Source: Halalkalibacter wakoensis JCM 9140 (GTDB taxonomy: Bacteria; Bacillota; Bacilli; Bacillales; Bacillaceae_D). From it: a stretch of 64,000 nucleotides of DNA. Below are positions 35,188 to 44,675 of the stretch, piece by piece; the first letter of the stretch is position 1; each line of letters opens with the position of its first letter. Made by a program: the position numbers and the translations under genes. The stretch lies in the NCBI RefSeq assembly GCF_000513095.1, contig NZ_BAUT01000005.1, forward strand, positions 54,409-118,408. The letters run 5' to 3'. The notes beneath the pieces are model-generated. The model had not been told where the DNA came from, ran no database searches, and saw only the letters and a list, made by a program, of their open reading frames with translations.

Positions 35188-36117
35188 TCATAGTGCTCCA
35201 TGTGGCAAGATTGCATGTACACCTTTCACTTGGTTAACGATTTGTGTAATTCGAAGGTCCACCACAACGCTTGCTAATGCAGTTGCTTCCGATTTACTCA
35301 CATGATATCGATTTTGTATAAAAGATATCATTTCATTTAAAGCCACAATCGTTGCTTTATTTAAATCTTCATCAAATCCAAATGTAACCCAGCCTGACGG
35401 TGTATGGGCAAATGGCATCTGTATAGGCAAATCTTCGCGAACAGTCAATGTCAAGTCAACAACGTCCATTGGACACTCTATCGCTTGACCAGAAACCTCC
35501 CCATCTCCCTGTGCGGCATGACCATCTCCAACGGAAAACAAAGCACCTTGAACTGCTATTGGCAAATACAATGTACTTCCTTTAATCAATTCTTTGCAGT
35601 CCATATTGCCTCCACAGTAGCGTGGAGGTACCGTTGAAAAAACGCCAGGCTCTTTGGGTGCCGTAGCCATTACACCCATAAAAGGTCGAATCGGCACAGA
35701 AAATTCCTTTTCTTTTCTTTTTCCTATGGCGATTTCTTTTTGTTGATCGATCGTCCATTCAAATGTAATCTGTTCTTCTTGAGATAAGCCTAATTGATCA
35801 TTGATCCAACTTGCTTTACCAGCTGCACAATTCGAGCCATATGAACCAGGCACTAGATCATTGATTTTCACCTCTAGTGTCATTCCAGGTTCAGCTCCGT
35901 TGATCGCAATAGGCCCCAATATTGGATGACCCCAAAACCCTTCCTTTTCCCTAGATGTAAACTTCGTCCGCTTTCCTGTTGGATGATTCAAGCCCCAACC
36001 AATATCAATGGAGGAACATTGAATCGAATCACCAGATTGAATGGTTACAATCGGTTCATATTCATTACTAAATGAACCATGCAATGTATGATTATTAGCT
36101 TCAATAATATGTTTCAT
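35188..36117 (-). CDS. acetamidase/formamidase family protein
   Basis: 309 residues, usual family length. NHPTGKRTKFTSREKEGFWG, HPILGPIAINGAEPGMTLEV, then GDGHAAQGDGEVSGQAIECP are diagnostic of the FmdA/AmdA family. Hydrolyses short amides to ammonia and acid; the Zn/Ca ligands in DGHAAQGDGE are present. Monocistronic. The 199-nt gap upstream shows no clear regulatory signal. Confidence 0.93.
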   Translation of the reverse strand: MKHIIEANNHTLHGSFSNEYEPIVTIQSGDSIQCSSIDIGWGLNHPTGKRTKFTSREKEGFWGHPILGPIAINGAEPGMTLEVKINDLVPGSYGSNCAAGKASWINDQLGLSQEEQITFEWTIDQQKEIAIGKRKEKEFSVPIRPFMGVMATAPKEPGVFSTVPPRYCGGNMDCKELIKGSTLYLPIAVQGALFSVGDGHAAQGDGEVSGQAIECPMDVVDLTLTVREDLPIQMPFAHTPSGWVTFGFDEDLNKATIVALNEMISFIQNRYHVSKSEATALASVVVDLRITQIVNQVKGVHAILPHGAL

Positions 36118-36316
36118 AAGTTATTCCTTTCCAATCTTTGCAAGGATTTAGGAAAGCCTTTTGTAATTCTCATTCACACCAGCATCTATTTCGAACCCGC
36201 ATTTTTCATTACTTGCACTCCTGCTCTATTTGATAAAAATAAGTGCAGCAAATGGTCGTCCCACTCTCCACCTACGTACGCTACTTGGTCTTACCCTTAG
36301 CTTTTTCTCCTTTACC

Positions 36317-37693
36317 TTATAAATATAAAATGAAAAAACCTATCAGAGTACCAACGCCTCCATATAACAAAGCAAAAGGTAAATTTCTTACCGTAATGCG
36401 ATAAGGACTTTGATTTGTATTCATTGCTGTTATGGTTACGGTGACACCATATGTTCCAACTGTGGCTGTTGCCAACGCCCCTGTAATAAGCACAATCCCT
36501 ATACTTAGTGGATTAATAATTTCAAAGAGTGGTGGCAATGCTTCTAATAAAATTCCAATCGTAGCAATCGGATGAACTCCTATCATACTCATCACAAGAT
36601 ACGTTAGTTGAATTAAAAACAAGATCAAAAGTGGATGATCTGCTGCAGCGAAAAAAGGTTGTTGAATGAATTGTAAGAACGGGGTTTCATTTAGACTACT
36701 TGAAAAGAAGGCTAACGTTAAAAATAAAACAACAAAATTCTGCATTCCGTTTGTTCTTAGCTTCCACGAACTCCAACCAATAACCACAAAACTTCGAAAC
36801 CTCTTCATCAGCCAAGCCCAAATAAATGAGAATGGTAAAATGACTAGCGTTACGGATAATATAAAATTTAGTTCAAAGTAATTTCCAATGCTAACGACAA
36901 TAACAAGAAATATGGAAAGAGCCGTTGTTAATTTGACAATATGAAAAAAGATCTGTTTAAACGACAACGACTGTTTTCTATTTGCTTCCGATTGCTCGTA
37001 AGGCATGGACCCATACTTCCGTTTCCCCCATACTAAATCAATAAAAAGCACAGTAAAAGAACACAACAAAAGCCACGGTAAAAAGGTTACATAACTCACT
37101 CCTGTTCCATCAACCGTGATAGCAACAATCACTTCCATTGGACTCCATGCTAGCGCTAAAGAAAAAGCTCTAAGAGTAGATTGACTTATGAAGGAGTCTC
37201 TTAATTTTTTCTTCATTTTTCCCATGTTATCCTGCAATACCTCTTGTGAAATAGAAAGGGCTGACAAATTGATGTAAGTGCATAATATATAGGTAGTTAG
37301 AGAGCTTCTTGTGTATAGATTTCCTAAACTTGAGATATTGGTTTTCATGAGTTCATTAATTCTTCGGTCAAACCTCCCTGAGCGCACAACGCTATTCATC
37401 CAAGGTAAAACAGCTAAGAAAGATAACAATGGCATGGTAGATGTAAAAAATAATGGCAGCTCATAAAAAGGAAGCCCAGAATAAACAAACAAGCCACCTC
37501 CTACGAGTAGAAAAATAAGCCCTAAAACACGAAAAAGTTTTGCCGCATATAGAAACGAAATAAAGAGCATAGGAATTGCCAAGACGCCTACTACGTATGT
37601 AATTATCTTATTATCTAAAAACGTATTTGCAACGAATAGAAACAGGACAAATGTATAAATGATGTACCGATATTCCTCTAAAAAGTGTTTCAA
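36317..37693 (-). CDS. multi-spanning membrane protein, possible permease (paralogue of 25712-27094)
   Basis: 458 residues, about 11-12 helices. Shares with the protein at 25712-27094 the length, the central LALAWSPMEVIVAITVDGTG region and the C-terminal MIGVHPIATIGILLEALPPL. A regulatory or transport role is likely but unnamed. GGAGGACAAAATTG ribosome binding site. Not in an operon with the acetamidase gene: same strand but 199 nt away. Confidence 0.72.
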   Translation of the reverse strand: MKHFLEEYRYIIYTFVLFLFVANTFLDNKIITYVVGVLAIPMLFISFLYAAKLFRVLGLIFLLVGGGLFVYSGLPFYELPLFFTSTMPLLSFLAVLPWMNSVVRSGRFDRRINELMKTNISSLGNLYTRSSLTTYILCTYINLSALSISQEVLQDNMGKMKKKLRDSFISQSTLRAFSLALAWSPMEVIVAITVDGTGVSYVTFLPWLLLCSFTVLFIDLVWGKRKYGSMPYEQSEANRKQSLSFKQIFFHIVKLTTALSIFLVIVVSIGNYFELNFILSVTLVILPFSFIWAWLMKRFRSFVVIGWSSWKLRTNGMQNFVVLFLTLAFFSSSLNETPFLQFIQQPFFAAADHPLLILFLIQLTYLVMSMIGVHPIATIGILLEALPPLFEIINPLSIGIVLITGALATATVGTYGVTVTITAMNTNQSPYRITVRNLPFALLYGGVGTLIGFFILYL

Positions 37694-37842
37694 TTTTGTC
37701 CTCCTATTCAGACAGATTTATGCAAGTATTCACTTTACTCCTAGTTACGAAATCTTTCAACTAAACTGATTTAAAAAGTAACATAACTAATCCCATCCCT
37801 ATAAGTTTACATAATATTATTATCGACTTTTGCAATAAAAAA

Positions 37843-37871
37843 CTCCCTCTAGTTGTTAAAACTAGAGAGAG
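37843..37871 (-). terminator. terminator after the SLC13 gene
   Basis: CTCcCTCTAGTT / AACTAGAGaGAG stem with T-run on the minus strand. Confidence 0.8.
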
Positions 37872-37881
37872 TACGTTGACA

Positions 37882-39665
37882 TTATCCAACCCATACGAAG
37901 TTAACAATTGTCACTGTGATAATCAAATATATGATATTTAGTGGAATTCCCACTTTTAAGTAATCCGAAAAACGGTATCCACCAGGTCCATATACGATTA
38001 AATTCGTCTGATATCCAATTGGCGTTGCAAAACTAGCTGAAGCTGCAATCGCGATTGTAACGAAGAATGCCATAGGGTCGACAGCAAGCTGATCTGCAAT
38101 ATGCAACGAGATAGGAAACATTAATACTGCGGCAGCGTTATTTGTGATAATTTCAGTAAAAAAGCTTGTTAACAAATAAACAACAAACACTGCTCCAAGT
38201 ATACCAAATCCTTGTGTTAACAGTATAAACTGATTGGCAATTAATGCTGCCGCTCCTGTTGATTCCAAAGCAATACCAATCCCAATTGCACAAGCAATGA
38301 CGAGTAACACATCAAACTGAATGTACTTTCTTGCTCCTTCAAAAGAAACAGTCCCTGTTAAAAACAACGCTACAACAGCTAAAACAGCGGCTTGGAACAT
38401 TGGTAAAATTTCAAAAGCTGCTAATGCAATCATTAAAAGCAACGTAATAATAGCAATAGGAGACTTTTTTGTATTAATGATTTCTGGTTCATCAATCGTA
38501 GAAAGCAAATAAAAGTCGTTTGAATTGGACCACCTTTTCAAAAAGTCCTTATTGGCTAATAAAAGTAAGGTGTCCCCAGCTTTAATTTAATGTCGCCGAC
38601 TTTGTTATTAATTCTTTCGTCATTCCGATGCACTGCGACTACACCTGCATCGTATTTACTACGAACTCGACTCTCTTTTACTGTCTTATGAATTAACGAA
38701 GATTGATGGGAAACAACTGCCTCTACCAGTGAAGCACTCCCATTTTGCAAATCTCCTAGCTTTAAGTGAGTTCCCGTTTCAACGGTCAATCCGCGAATGT
38801 TCTGAAGTTCGACAATCGTTGAAAACAAACCTGTGAAAATCAACCGATCTCCTTCCTTGATTTTATAATAGGAAGGAACAGGAGCAGTTCGATCTCCATT
38901 GCTGATCACCTCAATTAAATACAATCCCTTTAATTGACGTAAACCAGCCTCTTCGATTGTTTTTCCAATGAGCGGTGATTGCTGCTCAACAATAGCTTCT
39001 GATAAATATTCTCGTGAACTTTCTTCAAACGTCTCTTCTGATGTTTTTCGATCTGGTAATAGCTTATACCCAATCGTCACCATAAAAGTAATCGCCACAA
39101 TACTAGCTGGAATACTGACAATGGCTAATTGAAACATAGAAAAACCAGCCATTCCTTTCTCCAACATAAATCCGTGAACCACAAGATTCGTTGATGTTCC
39201 GATTAAAGTCCATGTCCCTCCAAAAATAGCTGCATACGACAAGGGCAACAAGAATTTTGATGGAGAAATATTTCGATCTCTGCACCACTTACGAACAACA
39301 GGTGTAAACATGACAACCATCGGTGTATTGTTTAAAAAAGCTGACATCCCCGAAATTGGTACCATCATTTGAAGAAGGGATCGACGCGGACTCTTTCCAG
39401 AACTTAATGCTTTTTCTACAAGGTGATTCAAACTTCCACTTTGCTTAACAGCTCCTGCCACAATAAACAGTAAGGCTACAGTTAACATCCCTTCATTTGA
39501 AAAGCCTTTTAACGCTTCCGCCGGGGTCAAGATTCCGAATAAAATTAATGTAGCTAATGAACAAAATAAGATAAAATCAGGTCTTGCCACTTCTTTTATA
39601 AGACAGATAAGCATTCCAACCACAACCAAAATGACAAATACAATCTCAAAACTCAACTTATCCAT
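37882..39665 (-). pseudogene. SLC13-type anion:Na+ transporter with two TrkA-C domains, frameshifted
   Basis: N-terminal permease half with SGMSAFLNNTPMVVMFTPVV and GTWTLIGTSTNLVVHG. Two central TrkA_C domains (about 205-290 and 300-375; SPLIGKTIEEAGLRQLKG, SSLIHKTVKESRVRSKYD). C-terminal half with FFTEIITNNAAAVLMFPIS and ASFATPIGYQTNLIVYGPGG. The frame breaks near 38588. One more A in the AAA before GCTGGG restores KAGDTLLLLANKDFLKRW and a protein of about 594 residues, normal for the family. Substrate may be sulfate or dicarboxylates. A leader terminator precedes it. The start region GGAGGATGGATAAGTTG leaves ATG 39665 or TTG 39659 possible. Confidence 0.82.
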
Positions 39666-39709
39666 CCTCCATTCCAATAAAACCAATTAGTTTAGTGTGT
39701 TTTAAAAGA

Positions 39710-39748
39710 TAAAAAAGGGCCTATTCCTTTTGTTAAAAAGAATAAGCC
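39710..39748 (-). terminator. leader terminator (possible attenuator) upstream of the SLC13 gene
   Basis: On the minus strand GGCTTATTCTTTTT pairs with AAAAGGAATAGGCC, followed by a run of T. It lies about 50 nt after the predicted transcription start and about 45 nt before the SLC13 start codon, with no other gene before it on that strand. Confidence 0.6.
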
Positions 39749-39802
39749 TTCGGTGCGTCCAATCAGCTTTACTTATGATTATGATTTTAAATTTATATGA
39801 TT

Positions 39803-39831
39803 ATATTATTCTGTTAATTCATATCTGTCAA
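39803..39831 (-). promoter_or_regulatory. sigma-A promoter of the SLC13 gene
   Basis: Minus strand TTGACA (39831-39826), 17-nt spacer, TAATAT (39808-39803). It gives a leader of about 130 nt containing the terminator hairpin. Confidence 0.75.
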
Positions 39832-39867
39832 GTTGGTTTTATGAAGAAATTTTATTATTTGCATTTT

Positions 39868-39885
39868 CATACCAAACTTGGTATG
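39868..39885. promoter_or_regulatory. perfect 18-bp palindrome, candidate operator
   Basis: CATACCAAACTTGGTATG, two 8-bp arms and a 2-bp centre, 37 bp upstream of the SLC13 -35 box and 137 bp before the cold-shock gene. The rest of the 357-bp gap (39666-40022) holds the SLC13 promoter and leader and the 5' leader of the cold-shock mRNA. Confidence 0.5.
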
Positions 39886-40022
39886 ATTAGATTGCTTATT
39901 TTTGTTCGGAGTAACTAATTGATTTAAGACTTCTTTACTAAATGTGATTTTGTCTTGATGGGTTATGTGTATGAGCAAGGATAGTAATAATTAGTGGATC
40001 ATCCACATTTGGAGGCAATATC

Positions 40023-40220
40023 ATGACACAAGGTACAGTAAAATGGTTTAACGCAGAAAAAGGTTTCGGATTTATCGAAGTTGAAGGTGGAGATGACGTA
40101 TTTGTACACTTCTCTGCTATTCAAGGAGAAGGATTCAAATCTTTAGAAGAAGGCCAAACTGTTACATTCGAAATTGAACAAGGCGCTCGTGGTCCACAAG
40201 CTGCTAACGTTCAAAAGTAA
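40023..40220 (+). CDS. cspD: cold-shock protein, CspB/CspD type
   Basis: 65 residues: [20 protein letters not shown] then [23 protein letters not shown]-binding motifs RNP1 (KGFGFIEV) and RNP2 (VFVHF) are intact. Single-stranded nucleic acid chaperone. GGAGGCAATATC precedes the ATG and a GAAGACC hairpin with T-run follows. A long upstream leader is possible, as for other csp mRNAs, but I cannot define its promoter. Which csp paralogue it is cannot be settled. Confidence 0.95.
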   Translation: MTQGTVKWFNAEKGFGFIEVEGGDDVFVHFSAIQGEGFKSLEEGQTVTFEIEQGARGPQAANVQK

Positions 40221-40229
40221 TAAATTTTA

Positions 40230-40261
40230 AAGAAGACCTCACTCAGGGTCTTCTTTTTTTT
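40230..40261 (+). terminator. terminator of the cold-shock gene
   Basis: AAGAAGACC / GGTCTTCTT, 8-nt loop, long T-run. Confidence 0.9.
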
Positions 40262-40268
40262 ATAGCTC

Positions 40269-40306
40269 ATAAAAGAAAAAGGATGTGAATACAGCCTTTT
40301 TCTTTT
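40269..40306 (-). terminator. terminator of the small membrane gene at 40309
   Basis: AAAGAAAAAGG / CCTTTTTCTTT stem just past the stop. Confidence 0.65.
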
Positions 40307-40308
40307 TA

Positions 40309-40605
40309 TTACAAAATAGCATATAAGAAGCTACACACTAACAATAATAAAGAACTTACCAATAAAGGATTTAATGAAAGCAATTTACTTCCCTCTTTCG
40401 GGACGTAATTTCCAAACGTTTTCATGGCAAGGTGCGCTTCAGTGGAAAGGCCTGTTGTAGATAATAACAATGTAATAGCTCCAACAATAAAAGCCACATT
40501 GACAATTTCATACCCAAAGTACCAACCAATTAGGCTACTTATCACGATTAGTACTATAAAAATGAGAGCTGTATTTCTAATATATTCTTTAATGTAACAC
40601 ACCAT
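40309..40605 (-). CDS. small membrane protein, DUF5316-like
   Basis: About 98 residues with three hydrophobic helices (about 10-30, 33-50, 77-96) and a linker STEAHLAMKTFGNYVPKEG. Resembles DUF5316-type proteins of Bacillus; role unknown. Start uncertain: ATG 40605 abuts GAAGGG, ATG 40623 lies six codons up. Starts before about 40670 are excluded because the YceI terminator lies there. Confidence 0.6.
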   Translation of the reverse strand: MVCYIKEYIRNTALIFIVLIVISSLIGWYFGYEIVNVAFIVGAITLLLSTTGLSTEAHLAMKTFGNYVPKEGSKLLSLNPLLVSSLLLLVCSFLYAIL

Positions 40606-40703
40606 CCCTTCAACCCTTTTCATTTTATTAAATTTACATACAACTTGTAAAGGATGAAAAAATAAAAAGTGCAGCTTATTCAGCCACACTTCATACTTCT
40701 TTT

Positions 40704-41231
40704 TTATTCAACAACAAACTCGAAATTAGCCTGTAACTTCACATCTTTTCCGACTAACACTCCACCTGTTTCAAGTGCAGCATTCCAAGTCAATCCGTAA
40801 GCTTCACGGTTTAATTTGCCTTCAACATCAAATCCAGCTACTGTACTTCCATCCATAGGGTTTTTGGATGTCCCGTTGTACTCAACTGTGAAGGTTTCTG
40901 TTTTTGTAACATCTTTCACCGTGACTTGAGCTGTCATTTCATACTCCTCATCAGAAACTTTTTTAATAGATTCACTTTGAATCTTGATTACAGGATAGTT
41001 TTCTGAATCAAAGAAATCAGCAGAGCGAAGATGACCATCGCGATCATCATTATTAGTATCAATAGAAGCTGTTTTAACTTCTACGTTTACGTTCAGTGCC
41101 TCTAGATTCTCAATGTCTCCTTCAATTTGAACATCAAAATCTTTAAATTCCCCTTTTGCCTTTGATACCATCATATGCTTCACTGAAAAACCAATTCCAC
41201 TGTGTACTTTATCTAATTTAAACGTTGTCAT
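40704..41231 (-). CDS. YceI family protein (lipid/isoprenoid-binding lipocalin-like)
   Basis: 175 residues starting MTTFKLDKVHSGIGFSVKHM and containing NREAYGLTWNAALETGGVLV, the YceI signature. The fold is a beta-barrel that binds isoprenoid-like lipids; there is no signal peptide, so cytoplasmic here. GGAGGGATAAAAGC before the ATG at 41231. An AAGTG...CACTT hairpin follows the stop. Confidence 0.92.
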   Translation of the reverse strand: MTTFKLDKVHSGIGFSVKHMMVSKAKGEFKDFDVQIEGDIENLEALNVNVEVKTASIDTNNDDRDGHLRSADFFDSENYPVIKIQSESIKKVSDEEYEMTAQVTVKDVTKTETFTVEYNGTSKNPMDGSTVAGFDVEGKLNREAYGLTWNAALETGGVLVGKDVKLQANFEFVVE

Positions 41232-41344
41232 GCTTTTATCCCTCCAAATTATCACTTTCTAATATTAATTAACTTACTTTATGTTATTAACTATACATTA
41301 GCTATTTTATTACGTCAAAGAAAATTTTAATAATAATTGAAAAA

Positions 41345-41387
41345 AAGTACTGAAAAAAGCAGTTCAGCTTTTCAGTACTTTTTTCAT
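41345..41387 (-). terminator. terminator after the GGDEF gene
   Basis: AAAGTACTGAAAA / TTTTCAGTACTTT stem with T-run on the minus strand. Confidence 0.85.
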
Positions 41388-41395
41388 TTGTTCCC

Positions 41396-42954
41396 TTACC
41401 GGGGCATTGTTGACGTTTCAATTGAACATTCGACTCTGTTTCTTCCACTTCGCTTAGCTCTATATAGAGCTTGATCCGCCTGTTTTATGAGGCTAGTGAT
41501 TGTGTCTTTGCTTTCGTTATGTTGGAAAATCGAAGAAACACCAAAACTAGATGTGACATGAATGGGTTCATTCATATATCTAACATGACCGGAAGCTATT
41601 TTCACTCTAATTGCTTCGGCCATTTGAGCTGCTATTGTTATTGGAGTATTCGGTAAATAAATAACAAACTCTTCCCCACCGTACCTTCCAATAAGGTCCG
41701 TATTACGTAAGCACTCTTTTACAAGGTTTACGACAGACTTCAGAACAAGATCTCCACCCTCATGGCTGTATGTATCATTTATATTTTAAAGTGATCAATA
41801 TCAAATAATATTATCGAAACGAAGTCATTCCCTGACCCTGCGTATAGTTGTTCCGTTTCTTTCAAAAAAAATGTTCGATTAAACACCTGAGTTAGTCCAT
41901 CAATACTTGCAAGACGGTGAAGCTCTTCTTGTAACTGGACCCGCTCTGTCACATCAAAAAAAGTGATAATACGACCAATTTTTAGATTCGATTTACTAAT
42001 GACTGGAGTAAATCGAATCTGATAGCACCTTCTAGAACCATCTTGTTTATACTCATAATCGGACTCCGTTTCTTCAAGCACGATCTCTTTAAGTATTTCT
42101 TCCTTCAATATATTGGAAAGAGATTTCCCAATACTTGTTTTATTTAAAGATGGAACAATGTTTCTAGCTGCATCGTTATAGTCCACAATCACATCATTAT
42201 GATTTAAAACAACCATACCTTGCTGCAAACTTTCGAATACTTTATGTCTCGCTATCGGAACTACATTAAACATTTGAAAAGAAATTAATGCAGCACCATG
42301 AAATATAAAAGCGATACTCATTGAAATAGGTCCTAAGTCAATTCCATGGGGGCTTAAACCTGTTAAATAAAAGACACTCCCAATGACCGGAACAATTAGT
42401 CCCGTAATCATCATAATCAATTGCAAACGAAATCGATTCGTTACCTTTTTTAATTGGACACACAAAATCCCAACGCTTAATGTCATACAAGCATATAAAA
42501 AAATAGAGTGGATGTAAAAAAACAATCCCCCTGTTAATTGAATAATGGGAAAAGGACTTTCCATCCGCAACTCCATGGAGGTGTAATAAAGGGAATGTAA
42601 ATCATTCGTAAAATGAGTAATAATGGTCACGAAGGGAATCACATTAAGAATGACAGAAATCGACCTTGGTAGATTGTATCCTATATAATCCGTACACATA
42701 TACAAGACAAAAACAGGAATAAACGGTAAAGCAAGGTATTGAATACGAAGCCAAAATTTTATTTCTTCTAATGATGTACTTGTTAACTCGAATGCATAGC
42801 CATAAGTGAAAATAGCACACATGCATGTAGCTAAAATATAATACTTCGCTCCTGGAGCATGCCTGATTTTTAAAAAAGCAAATAAGCACAGAAACGTACT
42901 TAGCAATCCACCAGCTATTCCAAAGATGATATAAACAAGCAAACCTTCTGTCAT
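41396..42954 (-). pseudogene. 7TM-PAS-GGDEF diguanylate cyclase, frameshifted
   Basis: N-terminal seven-helix sensor of the His_kinase_7TM type (about residues 1-215), a PAS domain (MVVLNHNDVIVDYNDAARNI), DVTERVQLQEELHRLASIDG, then a GGDEF domain. The frame stops at 41788 after FDIDHFKI. One missing A (AAAATA-TAAATG) interrupts it, and the next frame continues NDTYSHEGGDLVLKSVV, GRYGGEEFVIYLP and SSFGVSS to 41396. Restored length about 519 residues with an intact GGEEF. GGAGAAGATC before ATG 42954. Probable c-di-GMP synthase if the sequence error is corrected. Confidence 0.85.
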
Positions 42955-43054
42955 AATGATCTTCTCCAAAACAATGTTTTCATTATTATATAGTTTGAAT
43001 GATTCGAAAACTAGCATTTTTTTTAATAAATTATCAAAATACACCTACAAAAAA

Positions 43055-43088
43055 GGTACTAAAAAAGGTGATTTCCTTTTTCAGTACC
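43055..43088 (-). terminator. terminator after the gene at 43109
   Basis: GGTACT...AGTACC stem with inner AAAAAGG/CCTTTTT pairing. Confidence 0.75.
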
Positions 43089-43108
43089 CTCTAGAGCTTA
43101 TAAAATTT

Positions 43109-43384
43109 TTAGGCAGGTACCTTTTCTTTAAAAATGGTTTTACACTCTTTTTTAACAACTTCTAATGTGTCTTCAATATCGCTCGGGTTTAAAACGGTAA
43201 CTACAAACATCGGAACGAGTGAACTGTTGTCACTTGGTTCAAACATCACTTTTACAACCTCTTCTGTTGAGATCGTGTCACTATCGTCAGAACAAATTTC
43301 AACTTTTTCCCAAACAACATAATAATGATTTTTTAATTCTTCTTGTAAATATTGTTTTACTTCTACTAGTTCACGTGTCACCAT
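43109..43384 (-). CDS. small hypothetical protein
   Basis: 91 residues from ATG 43384 (MVTRELVEVKQYLQEELKNH). Alternating charged/hydrophobic pattern, no membrane segment. The upstream ATG 43402 adds MKEMIK. GAGATGATAAAA could act as ribosome binding site. No family recognised. Confidence 0.65.
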   Translation of the reverse strand: MVTRELVEVKQYLQEELKNHYYVVWEKVEICSDDSDTISTEEVVKVMFEPSDNSSLVPMFVVTVLNPSDIEDTLEVVKKECKTIFKEKVPA

Positions 43385-43529
43385 TTTTATCATCTCTTTC
43401 ATTAGTATCTTGTTTCACCTTTATTTTAGTCATAAGGTCACAATCATTCTGTGAACTTTATCACATTCTGTATAATAAATGAAAATGATAAAAGAATCTA
43501 CATTAACATAGATTCCCTGATCATTTATA

Positions 43530-43748
43530 TCATGATTTATTCGAAAAAGCTCTTAGTAAAATTTGCATTTCGTCTTCGGATAAAGTAACTCCTTTTCCCA
43601 TTTTTGAGTGATCTGGTGCCCAATCTCGAATATCGTATTTCGGTTCTCGACCATTCCAGCTAATAAGGTTCACTTCTTTCTTCCAGCCTTTGTTTCCTTC
43701 TGATAAAACTACTACATGTTCTACAATCTCAAAATTTATCTCAGCCAT
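43530..43748 (-). CDS. YdbC/PC4-like single-stranded DNA-binding protein
   Basis: 72 residues: MAEINFEIVEHVVVLSEGNK, GWKKEVNLISWNGREPKYDI, RDWAPDHSKMGKGVTLSEDE. Matches the Bacillus YdbC family, which has the fold of the PC4 transcription coactivator and binds single-stranded nucleic acid. Start at ATG 43748 after GGAGGAAAAG. Confidence 0.9.
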   Translation of the reverse strand: MAEINFEIVEHVVVLSEGNKGWKKEVNLISWNGREPKYDIRDWAPDHSKMGKGVTLSEDEMQILLRAFSNKS

Positions 43749-43905
43749 CTTTTCCTCCAACAATGTTATTATTTCAGAATTATATTGCCAAATTTCTCTT
43801 CAGATGTAAACTAAAGACATAACGTAATAGATAGTCTACGCCTGTTTAAACTAAATTTATTTATAATTTTCACACAAAACATGACTATTTACAAAGGAGA
43901 ACATC

Positions 43906-44355
43906 ATGAAAATAAACACAAAACGATTAACACTAATTCCCTGTACAAACGAAAGCTTATCCAGCATTGAAAGCCATTATCCAATCGGCCCTCATATTGA
44001 AAGTTATGTTAATGATCTTGAACAAAATGAATCTCTTCTAGGTTGGGGTGTTTGGTTCGTTATCGCTCAAGAGAATGTGGTTATAGGCGATATAGGCTTC
44101 AAAGGAAAACCAGACTCAAAAAAAAGCGTTGAGATTGGTTATGGCATTATAGAAGAAGCCCAAAATAAGGGGTTTGCAACAGAAGCCGTACAAAATTTAA
44201 TACAATGGGCTTTTGCATTTGAGGAGGTTGAAATAGTAAAAGCGGAATGTCTAGAGGATAACATTGCCTCCATTAAAGTTTTAGAAAAATTAGGTATGAA
44301 GAAAGTAAATCAACAAGATAATATGCTCGAGTGGGAATTAGTTAAACCGAGATGA
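43906..44355 (+). CDS. GNAT acetyltransferase, RimJ/RimL type
   Basis: 149 residues. MKINTKRLTLIPCTNESLSS and GYGIIEEAQNKGFATEAVQN (acetyl-CoA binding motif) then ECLEDNIASIKVLEKLGMKK. Typical small-molecule or ribosomal-protein N-acetyltransferase; target unknown. AAAGGAGAACATC ribosome binding site; terminator follows. Confidence 0.9.
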   Translation: MKINTKRLTLIPCTNESLSSIESHYPIGPHIESYVNDLEQNESLLGWGVWFVIAQENVVIGDIGFKGKPDSKKSVEIGYGIIEEAQNKGFATEAVQNLIQWAFAFEEVEIVKAECLEDNIASIKVLEKLGMKKVNQQDNMLEWELVKPR

Positions 44356-44363
44356 TAACCTTT

Positions 44364-44405
44364 GCATGAGAAAGCTAGCTATGATTACATCTAGCTCTCT
44401 CATGC
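44364..44405. terminator. bidirectional terminator
   Basis: GCATGAGAaAGCTAG / CTAGCTcTCTCATGC with one mismatch and flanking A/T runs; shared by the acetyltransferase gene and the convergent gene at 44408. Confidence 0.85.
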
Positions 44406-44407
44406 TT

Positions 44408-44596
44408 TTAAAAGACAAAAACAAAACCTAGATACATAATTAAAGCCACAACCGGAATCAATCCAAGATACAACCAGAGCTGACTATTTACACTTTTTTT
44501 ACTACTGTAGTTTTCGTCTTCAACTTTTGTAAGATTTAACGTTATAATAAGAGATATTGCACAGACAATGCCCGCGAAAATAACTACATAAATCAT
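44408..44596 (-). CDS. 62-residue two-helix membrane protein
   Basis: MIYVVIFAGIVCAISLIITL, linker KVEDENYSSKKSVNSQ, then a second helix WLYLGLIPVVALIMYLGFVF. CGGAGGAAAA directly before ATG 44596. Function unknown. Confidence 0.65.
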   Translation of the reverse strand: MIYVVIFAGIVCAISLIITLNLTKVEDENYSSKKSVNSQLWLYLGLIPVVALIMYLGFVFVF

Positions 44597-44675
44597 TTTT
44601 CCTCCGATCATTCACCTTATTCAGTACCATCATATCAGCTATTAACGATTAAATCGAACAAACTGACTCCATTTT

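Noticed and set aside
36118..36316. Riboswitch between acetamidase and permease-like genes
   Set aside because: I found no hairpin plus T-run and no recognisable aptamer in this spacer.
39730..39918. 62-codon plus-strand frame before the cold-shock gene
   Set aside because: Covers the SLC13 promoter, leader terminator and palindrome; no ribosome binding site.
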